Notes under the pieces: model-generated | Database searches by the model: none | The model's input: only the letters and a program-made list of their open reading frames with translations | Told to the model about the DNA's origin: nothing | Made by a program: the position numbers and the translations under genes | Part shown: one piece after another, positions 23,626-35,217 of the stretch | How positions within the stretch are numbered: position 1 is the first letter of the stretch | Layout of the letters: each line of letters starts with the position of its first letter | Source of the DNA: Nageia nagi | Taxonomy: Eukaryota > Pinophyta | Length of the DNA: 64,000 bases | Assembly (NCBI GenBank): GCA_050084985.1 | Contig: JBITNC010000001.1 | Span: 36,208,001 to 36,272,000 of the forward strand | Direction of reading: 5' to 3'

Positions 23626-23999
23626 ATAGATTAGATACAAAATAAGTGGCAAGATTGGTGAATGATGCTTGAGTTTCTTAATGATGCATTTTGGCCTAGC
23701 TGATGATGTTGAGGCCTCATCATCCTTAATAAGTGAAAGGCAAGATGGAATCCCTAAGGATTATGGAGACAAAGGAGGAACTAATTATGTGAGGGGGATT
23801 GTCCTCTTTATGAGATACTGAACATACTCATTTTTCATTAATTTAATTACAACCTCACTTTTTATTTAGATAAAGTATTCTAAGGTCCTTTGAAAGTTTG
23901 GTTTTACATTGGTAAGATTATTTACACAATAATTTTTGTTGAATAATGAACTATAATTATATATAATTTCATTATGAAAAATTGAATAGGTATTATAGT
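23626..23999 (-). pseudogene. Element F: accessory ORF, middle segment between B and C
   Basis: The DNA between B and C carries a minus-strand frame open for about 120 codons except for three stops, all TAA. It is read in the same phase as the segment right of C: joining 32,259 to 23,994 after removing C and one TSD gives LDY followed by NTYSIFHNEI without a shift. It likewise continues into 18,239 after removing B. The segment is serine-, lysine- and proline-containing (DDEASTSSARPK near the end). No domain is recognised. This short stretch would have no explanation except as part of a split gene. Confidence 0.6.
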
Positions 24000-24710
24000 T
24001 GTTATCACATAAAATTAATATATGCATTTAATTTATACATTAGGAAATATGTACCCACACTTATATGTCTAGTTCAAGAATATTTATGATATTTTGGATA
24101 TGATCAATATAAATAGGGATCTAATAGTAAGTCTACATCAAGGAGATACATGATCTTATATTTGGTCTTGATAATGGCAGTTCTCTAGGTGTCTCTTGAC
24201 ACTACCATTCAAGGTTGGGTTTGTATACTTCCTTATGTAAGCATCATAACAATTCTAAACTTATTTGAGTATCAAATTGAGACCATTCAGAGTTCATGTG
24301 CAAGCACAAAGTTAGTTTGGAATGGACTATAGTCTAACAAAGATTGCCAACACTCCTTGTAGATGAAAACAAACCATGAACACTCCTTTTGAGCATGAAA
24401 TAGACTACCCATGGTCATATTTTTGGATCATCTTGTTTCACAACTTTAGGTGCAAACTCCATTCATTATTGAGGCTTCATTAGTGTATTTTGTTTATCCA
24501 TATTAGGTATTCTTCATGAAGTCAGTACATAAATTCATTATTGTTTTGTAATGTCATTTTAATTCTAGTTAGTTGTTATCTTCTATATCAACTTGTCTTG
24601 TTATAAATTGCTATCCATTAGCTCAAAATTTACAAATAGATATATGTGTCTTTTAAGACTATAGATATTTTAGTTATTTGAATTCTCCAAAACACTTTTA
24701 TTTGTAAACA
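24000..24710 (+). repeat. 5' LTR of element C (with 76-bp deletion)
   Basis: It begins TGTTATCACATAAAATTAA and ends TTTGTAAACA. Compared with 31,466-32,253 it lacks 76 bp at about 24,107, where GATCAATA is joined directly to TAAATAGGG. The lost piece corresponds to 31,577-31,652, just upstream of and into the TATA-like box. Short ATA homology at the junction suggests a slippage or end-joining deletion. Confidence 0.93.
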
Positions 24711-24713
24711 TTT

Positions 24714-24731
24714 TGGTGAATCTGATATGAA
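24714..24731 (+). other. Primer-binding site of element C
   Basis: TGGTGAATCTGATATGAA starts 4 nt after the LTR. The D copy reads TGGTGAACCCAACATGAA, so the ancestral site was close to TGGTGAACCCRACATGAA. The tRNA is not identified. Confidence 0.75.
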
Positions 24732-24762
24732 ATCATAAGCAGTTATGTTAAAACCCTAGGAT

Positions 24763-26100
24763 CAGTTAAGAGTATTCTTGCAAAGTCTTTCAAGAAGAGA
24801 TCTTGATGAGCTCTTGGGAGATATTTAGCATGATGGACCAAAAGTACCTAAAAAAAAAGCCAAACATGGTGACAGAGGTAATAGTGATAACATTTAGGCT
24901 ACTATTGAGGGTATGCAAAGATAGATTAATCAATTAGCAAGAGGATCAATTCAACTAGATAATTCAATTGAGTTTGGTAGTCCTATATGTGATGAGATTC
25001 ATGTATGCATTCCACCATCAGATTATAAAGATCCCAAGTTTTGTAATTTTAGTGGGGTAGGAGATCCTAAGAGACATTTACAAAGGTTTAAAGATGAGTG
25101 TGAGCTCAAAATCAATGTGGATTCAAGATTTCAAGTGAAGTTCTTTCCTCATAGTTTGGAAGGAGAGACTCATGAATGGTTCTATTCTCTACTTGAAAGT
25201 TTAGTTACATCATTTTTAGAATTGAGAAACTTATTTCTAGAATAGTATAAACATAATATCAAGTATGAAGTCATGGTTTCATATCTATGTGCTATGAGCT
25301 GAGGTAGCAATGAGAATCTTGAAAAGTTTATTGTATGATTCAAGAAGACATGGCAACAAATCAAAACAAAGCTAAGTAAAAAGAGGTAATTAATATTTTT
25401 AAGGATGTTATCATATTGTCCTTATAATCTTATGTCATTGATTATACACATATAGCATTTTATAATATGACAAATAAGTTATTGGAAAAAGAAAAAATCC
25501 TTATGAAATTAGGGCTTATGAAGTATCGAGATGATGACAAACCTAGGGCCAAAGATAAGTAGCTAGAATCACTAGAGAAAGATAAATCCATTCATGTGGT
25601 AGAAAAGGTATATGAAAAGAAAGAAAGGAAATTCATAAATTTTCCTATACCTCCTAGGTTTATCTTAAAAGATCTAATGGCAAAGGGATTATTATAACCT
25701 TTACCTAAGAGAGAGGAAGATGAATCAACAGAGAGGCTAGCATGGTACAAAGAAGATAGATATTATAAATATCATCAAACCAAGGGGCATGCCACTAATA
25801 GATGTGAAGGCTTAAGAAACAAAATACAATGGCTTATAGAGGATGGATTCTATGTTTTCCTTACTAAAGTTAAAGATATAGAGGAAGAGCAGCATGTCAA
25901 TGTAATTTTCCATGAAGAATTTTGTGCAACACTTACAAGAAGAAGATCAAGAGTAGCAAAAAATCCTATCATATGTGAAAAAGAGCTTCCTAAAGATCCA
26001 AAAAGTTTTGGCCTCATTGAGAAACTAAAGAACACACAAGAAAAGGTTGTTTGTTTGAATTACTTTAAATTTTAGAATCTCATAGAGAAATGATGAATCT
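24763..26100 (+). pseudogene. Element C: gag pseudogene (start codon deleted)
   Basis: The frame begins inside gag: compared with D, about 50 bp including the ATG is missing, so CTAGGATCAG joins directly to the TTAAGAGT that follows the start in D. The gag domain at 25,000-25,400 includes YKDPKFCNFSGVGDPKRHLQ, HSLEGETHEWFYSLL and then a FLE.YKHNIKYEV segment, a typical retrotransposon gag pattern. The zinc-knuckle-like motif near 25,771-25,810 reads YYKYHQTKGHATNRC, its first cysteine replaced by tyrosine (D keeps C). In-frame stops (TAG, TGA, TAA) and small frameshifts are scattered through it. Capsid and RNA-binding role by family. Confidence 0.85.
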
Positions 26101-26149
26101 AATTTTCAAGAATAGTTAGATAGAAAAAAACATCTCAATCATTACATTT

Positions 26150-26900
26150 GTAGAAAATGAAAAAAATATGGAGTAAAGGGGATGTTATCACTTTTCACCC
26201 TAGTGAAATACCTAGCAAGGATGTGACTTGGTTACATACACCATTATTTATTAAAGTGAATATCTTTGGTAATATAGTTAAAAGATCATTGATAGATGGT
26301 GGGGTAGCCTTGAATATTATCACCACTCACTTTCTTTCATGGTTTGATCCAAATTTGTTACCTCCAAGAGAAGAGACTACCATGAGAGTTAAGGGGTTTG
26401 ATGGTGTTCTAAAGAAATATGCAAAAATCATCACACTTCTAATCAAAGTGGGAGATAAGGTGCTTCATACCCTATTCTAAATTATAGATAGAAAACCTTA
26501 TTTTAATTTTATTCTTAGAAGACCTTGGATAGATGACATGGAAGGAGTAGCATCCACTTTGTATAGATGTTTCAAATTTTGTTTTGAAGAAAATTTTACA
26601 AGGTAGAAGAAGATGAGAAAATAGCTAAGCAATGCAATTATGTTCTTCCTCCAAGATTTATTCTATATGATGCAAAAGATGAGACTATACTAGCTAAGAA
26701 TGATCAGATTTACAAAAAATGAATGTCAAAGATATCGAATTTGGTTTGTACACTATCATGAATGTTAATAATATCAATCTAGAGAGAGATTTGGATGGAT
26801 GATAGGAGGCTCAAGAAAAGAACCATATATGCTCCTTTATGCTCCATAAAGACTATTTGTGATTCTCTTTAGAAGAAATCATGGAGGAAAACAAATATTA
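26150..26900 (+). pseudogene. Element C: aspartic protease and linker
   Basis: The frame at 26,157-26,480 includes SLIDGGVALNIITTHFL, with Asp codon 26,295-26,297. The D-G-G form of the active site is common in plant Tat-type proteases. After a TAA the next frame gives FNFILRRPWIDDMEGVAST, the second signature (FILGRPWI-like with G to R). A short linker of acidic residues follows. The uninterrupted text GTTCTAAAGAAATATGC at about 26,409-26,426 is the empty-site counterpart of the solo LTR insertion in D. Confidence 0.83.
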
Positions 26901-27289
26901 CATTGTACCATATCATGGAGATGATCATGATGGTCAGGTTAGTCGTTCGTTATTAATTCAAGATGATGAATAGGTAAGAGATGATCAAAATTGATTTGTT
27001 ATTAAATGTGAAATAGATGATGAAGATGCAATACATGCTATAGACTTGTTTGAGAATGATGATACTTTCTTAGAATCTTTGGGTGCTAGAATTAAATATC
27101 TAGCTAGGCATGAAAAGAGGACTCACAAACATTATCTAGATGTGCATGCTTACTTTGGTGAATCTATAGAGGATAAAATTCAAGGGTTGAGAGAATTGTA
27201 ATTTTCCACACCATAAAAATTAGAATTACTTGGTTGAATAAAGAAATAGAGGAGGTCAACATTGGTTCTCAAGAGACACCATAATTCCT

Positions 27290-28745
27290 AAAAATAAGTA
27301 AGCTCCTTGAGGAACCTTTGCAATATGAGTTGATTCAATCCTTTCATGATTATTATGAATTATTTGCATGGTAATATAAAGATATGCCTAGATTAGATAA
27401 AATTTTTGTAGTACATAACTTGGTTGTTAAGAAATAAGTAGTTCATATAAAGCAAAAACTAAGGAAGATACCTTTTCAAATTTCTTTACTAGTCAAGAGG
27501 GAAATAGAGAAACTATTGGAAGCTAGTTTTATTAGACCCATTAATTATTTAGAGTGGATATTCAATGTATTTTTGATAAATAAACCTAAAATTGAAATTA
27601 AAGTATGTACTAATTTTAGAGATCTTAATACAGAATGTCCAAAAAATGACTTCCCACTACCCAACATAGATATGATCATTGATAGTTTGCAAGGTTATGA
27701 GATTTTATCATTTATGGATGGATTTCCAAGATATAATCAAATCAAAATCAAGGAAAGTATTCAACATAAAATAGCCTTTAGGACTCCTTGGGGCAACTTT
27801 TGCTACAAGGTAATGCCATTTGGTTTTAAGAATGCAGGGACCACATATCAAAGAGCAATGATAGCCATGTTTCATGGCTTCATCCATAAAATAGTAGAGG
27901 TCTATGTAGATGATATCTTGATAAAGTTAAATAATAAAAAAGATCATATTAAGGATATAAAAGTAGAATTTTAAAGGATGAAGAAGTACAAGTTAATATC
28001 AAACCTTAAAAATGTGTATTTGGGGTATCATCAAGAAAACTCTTGGGATATATTATCTCTAGGAGAGGAGTTGAAGTGGATCTAAAGAAAATTAAAGCCA
28101 TCATATAAATGTCTCCTCCTACAAATCTTAAGCAATTGAGAATTATTTAATGTAAGATTCAATATCTAAGAAGATTTATTTATCAATTAATAGATACAAT
28201 AGCTCCTATGTCTCATTTACTTAAGAATGAAGTTGAGTTTAAATGGGATGTTAAGTGTCAAGAAGCATTTGATAGAATAAGAGAGTATTTGCTACATCCA
28301 CTAGTATTAGCTCCATATAGGCATGGAGAACCTATTTGGATCTATGTATTAGCTACAAAACATGCATTTGGGGTAATGTTGGCAAAGAAAGAATAAGATG
28401 GTAAAGAGAGAGTAGTCTATTTTATTAGCAGAACATTGAAAGAATATAAAACCAAGTACACACCCATTGAGAAGTTATGTCAATGTATAGTATTTGCTAC
28501 TAAAAGGTTGAGGCATTATATGATCAATAGCACAACATATGTACTTACTTAATTAGATACATTAAGATATCTATTATCAAAACCATACCTCAATGGAAGG
28601 TAAGCAAAATGAATCATGCTACTTCAAGAGTTTGACCTCAAGTTTGTGAAACAAAAATCAGTTAAAGGGTAGGCAATCATAGATTTTATTATAGAGTTTT
28701 CCATAGATGATAGTAAAGAACTTAGAGTATAATTTTAGGATGAAT
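27290..28745 (+). pseudogene. Element C: reverse transcriptase and RNase H
   Basis: The longest frame (27,516-27,974) covers RT from IEKLLEASFIRPI through the CTNFRDLN and NDFPLPNID motifs, the FRTPWG and MPFGFKNA segments, to the catalytic VYVDDILIK. YVDD is intact at 27,903-27,914. The FRDLN motif is readable, but the following SFMDGFPRYNQI has P for S/G. After a stop the thumb region is frameshifted. 28,208-28,396 gives the start of gypsy-type RNase H (FKWDVKCQEAFDRIREYLLH), and 28,400-28,700 the DGKERVVYFISRTL region with several stops. As a family it copies element RNA into DNA. This copy cannot make a full enzyme. Confidence 0.87.
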
Positions 28746-28839
28746 GTGCTTTGGTATAAACCACAAAACATTTAGAAGAGAATTTCCCATAGCCTTTTTC
28801 TAAAGACAATAGGAACACTAATGTTTCTCTTTTAGAGGT

Positions 28840-29140
28840 ATCAGAATGCTAGAAAATGTATATTGATGGATCATAGTGTATGCAAAGTTCAAGAGTAGGA
28901 ATGGCATTGATATCACCTTAAAATGATATTATTCCCATATCATACAAATTATCATTTGAATGTACTAATAATATGGCAAAATATGAAGCTCTCATATTAG
29001 GATTAAAAGTAGCTATAGAGATTATTATTATAGCATATTTATGGTGATCCATAGAGAATAGTGAATCAAGTCAATGAGATTTATAACACCAAGGATGAAA
29101 ATCTTATTCCATATAAAGTTCTTATTACAAAAATCCTTTC
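28840..29140 (+). pseudogene. Element C: archaeal-type RNase H (aRH)
   Basis: A second RNase H follows the first. WKMYIDGS has the first catalytic Asp in the DGS motif, and the VGMALISP strand and FECTNNMAKYEALILGLK, the usual ECTNN-AEYEAL helix with K for E, follow. The presence of a second RNase H after the gypsy-type one is the signature of plant Tat elements. Stops and a deletion near 29,030 break it. Confidence 0.8.
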
Positions 29141-29179
29141 TTTATTTGAAGAGTATCAATTATAAAATATTCCAAAGAA

Positions 29180-30605
29180 TAATAATAGGTTGGCTAATGC
29201 AATAGCACATGTAGTGTTACTTATACCAATTGAGATAGAAAGTAGAGAGACTACTTTCACTATCAAAAACTTGGGGACTCCATCAATTGCTGAGAAAGAC
29301 TTGAAAATTATATGTGTTACTCAAAAGGTTGGTTATGATTTAATTCCTTGGTACCAACAAATATTTAGATATTTAAAGGATAACTTTATTGATGCTACAC
29401 TTGATAAGAGAGAAAGATTAAAATAAAAAGGCTTGCTACGAAGTATGTTATCATTGGTGATATACTTTATAAAAGATCATTTAATGGTATTCTTTTGAGA
29501 TGTCTTCATGATGAAGAGATTGAAATAGCATTAGAGAATGCTCATGGAGGATCATTTAAAGGTCATTTCAATGGAAGATCAATCTATGGCAAGTTGATTA
29601 GGATGGGTTATTGGTGGTTAACCATAGAACATGATTGTTATGAACATGTCAAGAAGTGTGAACAATGTCAAAAGCATGCACACATAGAATTAACACTTAC
29701 TCAAGAGTTGAAATATGTCACATAACCATAGCCTTTCTCAATGTGAGCTTTAGATTTCATGGGTGTTATCAATACTCCATCTAATGAGGGGCACAAATTT
29801 ATCTTGGTTGCCATTGAATACTACACTAAATGGTTGAGGCAATTCCTTTGAAGATAGCTATACAAAAATATGTTATCAATTTTATCAAGGAATATATCAT
29901 TTGTAGATTTTGCATACCTCAGAAGCTAATAATGACTAATGGTGCAAATTTCACAAGAAAATATATTAGATAATTTTGTAAAAAGATGAAGGTTGAATAG
30001 AGATTTTTTTCAATTTACTATCCCCAAGGGAATGGACAAGCTAAAGCAACAAATAAAATAATTAAGAAGATATTGGCAAAAACTATCAAAAAGAATGGTA
30101 GAGATTGGCATGATCAATGACCATATGCCTTATGGCATATAGACCAATTGAAAGAATAGCAATAGGTTCTACTTCATACTCTCTTATGTATGGTGATGAA
30201 GCAATCATTCTACTTGAAATTGAGATCCCTTCTTTGAGAATTACACTCAAATATATCATGAAGGGATCACAACAATGGGAAGCAAGATTAAATCAGCTAG
30301 AGGCATTAGATGAAAAAAAAATTAATACACTAGAGCATATTAGAATATATCAACAAAGAATAAAGCAAGCCTATGGAAATAAAATGATGCCTAAAGCATT
30401 TGAGGTTGGAGATATGGTTCTTCAAGAGAATGTTTCTAGCACTATAGCAAAAGATAAACTTAAAGAAAAGTTTGAACCAAATTAGATTGGCCAATATATC
30501 ATCACAAAGGTATTTGGTAGAGGTGAATAGAGATTATCTACATTGGATGAGGATGTTCTCAAAAATCCCATCAATACTAGGCACTTAAGTAAGTATCACA
30601 TCTAG
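29180..30605 (+). pseudogene. Element C: integrase pseudogene
   Basis: The zinc-binding domain is at 29,530-29,690 (NAHGGSFKGHF ... CEQCQKH; HHCC all present). The catalytic core starts near 29,750 with ALDFMGVIN, the first Asp retained. The second motif, MDNGANF in D, reads MTNGANF here (29,935-29,950), so that Asp is lost. The third motif reads NGQAKATNK, with Lys for the catalytic Glu. The tail at 30,380-30,605 has a GDMVLQENVS segment and the HLSKYHI end before a TAG. By family it would join element DNA to the host chromosome. Loss of two of three catalytic residues plus many stops makes it inactive. Confidence 0.85.
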
Positions 30606-30808
30606 GCAACTTGTGTGTCATCCTGTGCATCTATTTCCATAAAAGATGTTACTACAAGAATAAGCATGGAATAGATGGCATAAAAATACAAAAATAGGTG
30701 GTCATTTTAGTATCATAAGAGGAGAAACAACACTCTATTTTAGTAGAAAATAATTTCCCATGGTCCTATTGTATAGTTAGAAATAACAAAAATAAAGATC
30801 ATTAGATA

Positions 30809-31170
30809 CCCCTTGGTGTAGAGTTTTAACTCCAAGATCATAAAAATTTGCAAGCCTCTTAGTGCAAAGTTTCAACTCTCATATCATCATCCTAGTTTCC
30901 TACCTCTTGGCATACATTTTCAACTCTCATCATCATATCATGCCTTTTGTCAAAGTTCCAACTCTAATCCTTATTGTAATATGCCTCTTGGTGAAGTTTC
31001 AGCTCCTATTTTTATCATTATGCCTCTTGGTAGGAATTTTAGCTTCCATAAGATCAATAGATATAGAATCATCAATTACATGAGATGGTTGTACTCCACA
31101 TCTCAAAATATATGCAAAATATAGGTAATTATCAACATTTACCTCTTGGTAGATGGCTATAGACCCTATA
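30809..31170 (+). repeat. 3' untranslated array of seven CCTCTTGGT units in element C
   Basis: Units begin at about 30,810, 30,855, 30,903, 30,943, 30,984, 31,023 and 31,142. Spacing is 39-48 bp except before the last. The consensus is CCTCTTGGTRNAGTTTYARC followed by TC. Several units hold a small inverted repeat, for example GAGTT-TT-AACTC in the first. Element D has the same seven units at the same relative places, so the array is ancestral to the family. It lies between integrase and the purine tract. Tandem repeats in 3' regions are known from other Tat-branch elements. An 86-codon or shorter ORF across it is incidental. Confidence 0.8.
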
Positions 31171-31451
31171 ACTCTTTCTTTTGCAAGTTATCATTAGAGC
31201 TCATGGAGCATATCAAAACCAACTATGGGCAACATGATGGATGTCATATGAGGGGGTTTTCTTAAACTTATATATTTTTTCAATATGATTGCTTATCTTT
31301 CTTATATATTTATCATAGTTTAGTATCAAAACAAATTAATTAGTTTTGGTATTATGCTTATCTATACTTATCAATATTTCATTGCTATGACATCTTGGTT
31401 ATACTTTGAATGAAAAATTTCAATGCACCTGGTGATTTTCAATTTCTCATC

Positions 31452-31465
31452 CAAAGTGGGGCATC
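31452..31465 (+). other. Polypurine tract region of element C
   Basis: CAAAGTGGGGCATC lies directly before the 3' LTR start TGTTATTGCA. The same text precedes the 3' LTR of D (47,879-47,892). The AAAGTGGGG core is the likely primer for plus-strand synthesis. Confidence 0.75.
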
Positions 31466-32253
31466 TGTTATTGCATAAAATTAATTTATGCATTTAATTT
31501 AATACATTAGGCAATATGTTCCCATACTTATATGTTTAGTTCAAGAATATTTATGATATTTTGGATATGATCAATATATATCATGGACTTACTATATTCT
31601 TATTTATGTAGGTACATGTTGACCTAAGGAGTAGGTCATATTATTATCTATATAAATAGGGATCTAATAGTAAGTGCATATCAAGGAGATACATGATCCC
31701 ATATCTAGTCTTGATGATGGCAGTCCTTTAGGTGTCTCTTGACACCACCATTCAAGGCTAGGCTTGTGTACTTCATTATGCAATCATCTTGATAATTCTA
31801 ACTTTATTTTAGTATCAAATTGAGACCATTAAGAGTTCATGTGAAGATATAGATTTGGTTTGAAATAGACTATAGTTTAATAAATATCATCGATGCTCCC
31901 TATAGACAAAAATAAACCATCTATGCTCTTTCTAAGCATGAACTAGATCACTTATGGCCATATTTTTGGATCACCTCACTTCATGACTTTAAGCACAAAC
32001 TTTGTTCATTATTGAGGCCTTATCAGTATCTTTTGTTCATCCATATCAAGTATGCTCTATGAGGTAAGTACATAAATTTATTCTTATTTGGTAATGTCAT
32101 TTCAATTCTAGTTATTCATTATCTTCTATATCAACTTATTTTGTTATAAATTACTATCTGTTAGCTCAAAATTTATAAATAGATATATGTATATTTTAGG
32201 ACTATATATATTTTAGTTATTTGCATTCTCAAAAACACTTATATTTGTAAACA
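31466..32253 (+). repeat. 3' LTR of element C
   Basis: This 788-bp LTR begins TGTTATTGCATAAAATTAAT and ends TTTGTAAACA. It is complete compared with the D LTRs (783 and 788 bp). A TATA-like TATATAAATAGG lies at about 31,649-31,660. Confidence 0.95.
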
Positions 32254-33300
32254 ATAGTCTAGAATAAAATCATTAATAACTTTAGTTAGGGACAATGACC
32301 TCCCATAACACCAAAGAGTCATATGATCTACATACTTAAACAAGATCATGGGTTTTTCATAAGGCTAATGCAAGTGAAACAAATAGATCCAATTCATTAA
32401 AGAATCAATTTCCATCCATGTGTATTTTTCTTCTAACTCAATGGTTTCTTTAAGCTCATTAATTTTTATGTCCCACGCATTAGTTCCTTGCTAATTATGA
32501 AAAGTCATAGCTATAACATCTTGGATTTCTCTTGGTAAAGAAAAAAACTAAGATATCTTAGTATAAGGACATTTTCTTAATGCTTGCATATAGTGATCTT
32601 TTGGGTATCTATTAACAAAATTATGAATCATAGGATTTGACTAGTAATTGTGCTTATTCATTGGTTTCTAATCTTCTTAGCATTAAAGCTCTTACTTGAC
32701 TGTTGGATGAAGGTGGATTAGGAAACCTTGACCTAAATCAAAAAAAAAAAAAAATTGATCAATATTTTGCACACATCTAATTGATTATTGATTTTTTTTG
32801 ACAAATACTATATAAAATTAATAGACTATCTTATGATGATAAAGATCTCTTATGATCTAGTCTACCATTATAAATAGAAAATCTTCATTTGTCCAAGTAT
32901 TAATTACCATATTCTAGATCTAATTATTGAAAAAGTAATTAATTATGATCTTATGGGCTGATTTAGGCTAGTATTGACATAGTAATTTTACCATGTGGAC
33001 TTGTGTAAAATAATGTGTATGATTTAGGTTGTACATGGCTTTATCCACATAGATCTTTAAGTTATCTTTGCAAACACTTATCTCCCATCCTTGATATCTT
33101 TCTATTAATAAGTTTAAGGCTAGGATTCTTTGTATATCAATAGATAAATGAAGGAAATTTCTATTTCTAGGATAAATATCTAAGGATAATTATGTGATAG
33201 TCCTATCTCTCAAATATCTCAATTTCTCTAACCAAGATATTTATCGAATGCCTCTTTAATCAGCAATAAGGTGGATGCTTTTGCTTTTTTTTGATATCAT
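32254..33300 (-). pseudogene. Element F: accessory ORF downstream of integrase, 5' segment
   Basis: An ATG at 33,300, about 110 bp after the TAA that ends integrase, opens a minus-strand frame that stays protein-like to the edge of C. It includes ILALNLLIERYQGWEISVCK, then KIYVDKAMYNLNHTHYF and VINTWTNEDFLFIMVD. A 15-nt A run at 32,740-32,754 and two small frameshifts near 32,600-32,720 disturb it. It then continues DIKINELKETIELEEKY and SLSLTKVINDFILDY up to 32,254. In-frame stops are TAA or TAG. The frame resumes left of C (23,999) and left of B (18,244) in phase, about 515 codons in total. I recognise no domain. Position and strand say it belongs to the F element. Confidence 0.6.
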
Positions 33301-33410
33301 TTTATATTTCAAATACATTAAATATGTATAATTATTAAGAGAAGCATTTTTTTTATTTTAAATAAAAATATTTATTTACAATATATATAATTTCTAATTA
33401 AAAAAGTTTA

Positions 33411-34690
33411 TTAACTATAAAAAGGGTGAAGGTGCATGATATTTATGGGCTCATGCTCTTCATTACCTTCCATATAAATTAAATTATAAGCTCTAAATCC
33501 AAATGTTCTTTTAATCATGTAAGGACGTAGCCATTTAGAATCAAACTTATCATGAAGCTATCATTCCATTCAAGAAGTTTGCTTGTTTTCTTTTAAAACA
33601 AAATCTCCTATCACAAATTTTTTCTTTTTATCAAAAGTTCTTTTAATACAATTTTGATAAGTGTGTAAATATTCTAAACCATTAACTCTTATTTAATATA
33701 GAATTAATAATTGATCTAATCTTGTTTGATGAACTACTCCATATATTATGTAATCTTGTAAGGCAATTTAAAGAGAAGGAATTTCTACTTCCAAAGGTAA
33801 TACTACTTCTACACCATAAACTAAAGAAAATAGGGTTTCCCCTATAGGAGTTTGAATACTAGTTTGATAAGCCCATAATGCATGTGGAATTTTTTCATAC
33901 CAATCTCTATGGGAATCATTAATAGTTTTTAGTAAAATACTATGAATATTTTTGTTCATAGCTTTAGCTTGACCATTCCCTTGAGGGTAGTAAGGGGTTG
34001 AGAAACTTATTTGGATATGTTATCCTTTACATAAATTTTGAACTTCCTTATTTTTAAGGTTTTTCCCATTATCAATGATAATTTGAGTTAGGATTCCAAT
34101 ATGACATATAATGTGGTTTTGTATGAATTCTACTATCTTTCTCCCTTTTATCAAGATCATGGGGATGGCTTCTACCCATTTTGTAAAATATTTTGTAGTA
34201 GTTATGATAAACTTTTGATCTCCTAAAGAAATAAGGGATATCTAACCTATTAAATCTAATACCTATTTTGAGAATGGCCATAATGATTGCATGGGTTGTA
34301 ATGTATGAGAAGGTTGATTAAATAGGTTGGCATGTTGTTGACATTTAATGCACTTTCTAACATATTCTATAAAGTCACATTCCATAGTGGGATAGTAATA
34401 TGCCATATGCATTAATCATTTTGTAATTGTAGAGCCACTAAAATATCCTTTTCAAATTCCATCATGTGCACATGAAATAAAAATTTATGAATTAGCCCAT
34501 TCTAAACAACTGAGCAATATTTCATCAAAACCCCTATGGTATAAGAAATCAACTATCATGCAAAAATAAAAAGCTTTTATTTTGAATGCTTTTCTAGATG
34601 ATTTTGTTAAGTCTTTAGGTAATGCTCCATCTCTTTTTAATTTGAACAATTGTGTATGCCATAAATTTTTATCTTCCATTGCAATGTCTA
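33411..34690 (-). pseudogene. Element F: integrase pseudogene
   Basis: From 34,679 the frame gives the region before integrase (MEDKNLWHTQLFKLKRDGAL), then the zinc-binding domain (KCIKCQQH; the second His is read as Tyr in KGYFSG). The core follows: VLDLIG with the first Asp, IIIDNGKN with the second, and PQGNGQAKAMNKNI near 33,970 where the catalytic Glu is Lys. The longest open part is 33,959-33,768 (HRDWYEKIPHALWAYQTS, then the LVYGVEVVLPLEVEIPSL segment). The C-terminal tail ends HLHPFYS with a TAA at 33,411-33,413, which looks like the genuine stop. One catalytic residue is lost and several stops are present. Confidence 0.85.
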
Positions 34691-35217
34691 AGACTACATG
34701 TTCAACTTCATTTGATTCTATTGAAGATTAAGTGATTTGAAAAGTTTCAATAGAGATCATTTTTTTTATTAGGATTTATGGGTATTAAAGATTTGATGAA
34801 AGCCATAGCATCAATAAACCTATTAGTTGATCACGATGCTACTTCTAAGTCACATTTCTCAAAATATAATTAGATATTATTTACTAATTTCTTATATTTT
34901 CATAGCAAAGGTTCCTTACATTAGAAAATTTCTTTGATTTGTTTTAAGATTGATAATGAATAAATAATGAATTTTGCTTTTCTCAATTTTAAGTTTATAG
35001 TAGTTTTAATAGCTAAGATTAGGGATTAATACTTAACATTATTATTCATGCAAGCAAAGTTAAGCTTAAATGAATAAGGTATAGGAACTCCTTAAGGTGT
35101 AATGAATACAACATATGTACCTCCACTTTGCTCATATCTTGATCGATCAAAGTATATTACCATATCCTAATCTTCTTTAGATTCTACAAGAATTTCTATT
35201 TTATCTAATTGAAATAC
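34691..35217 (-). pseudogene. Element F: archaeal-type RNase H (aRH)
   Basis: Reading left from the E insertion: FQLDKIEILVESKED, then MVIYFDRSRYEQSGGTYVVF, then the TPQGVPIPYSFKLNF, CMNNNVKY and LILAIKTTINLKL segments. This is an archaeal-type RNase H placed after the gypsy-type one, as in C and D. YFDG is read YFDR, so the residue after the first catalytic Asp is altered. Stops are of the CAG/CAA type. The linker to the first RNase H is where E inserted. Confidence 0.82.

Larger units (their letters stand above)
24000..32253 (+). mobile_element. Element C: complete Tat-type Ty3/gypsy element, TSD ATAGT
   Basis: LTRs are 24,000-24,710 and 31,466-32,253, with TG..CA ends. The duplication ATAGT is perfect at 23,995-23,999 and 32,254-32,258. 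The interior has gag, PR, RT, RNase H, a second archaeal-type RNase H and integrase, in that order, then a repeat-bearing 3' untranslated region and a purine tract. The two RNase H domains place it in the Tat branch. Length is 8,254 bp, close to the 8.4 kb of its sister D without the solo LTR. The 5' LTR has lost 76 bp and the gag start is deleted, so it is defective at both the DNA and protein levels. It interrupts the accessory ORF of F. Confidence 0.95.

Noticed and set aside
30862-31083. 73-codon ORF in the 3' region of C
   Set aside because: It crosses the CCTCTTGGT repeat array and is not open in D; no sign of coding conservation.
33411-35217. Separate truncated element unrelated to the right end of the window
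   Set aside because: Its aRH reading frame joins exactly to the RNase H frame at 59,110 when E and one GTATT copy are removed, so it is the other half of F.
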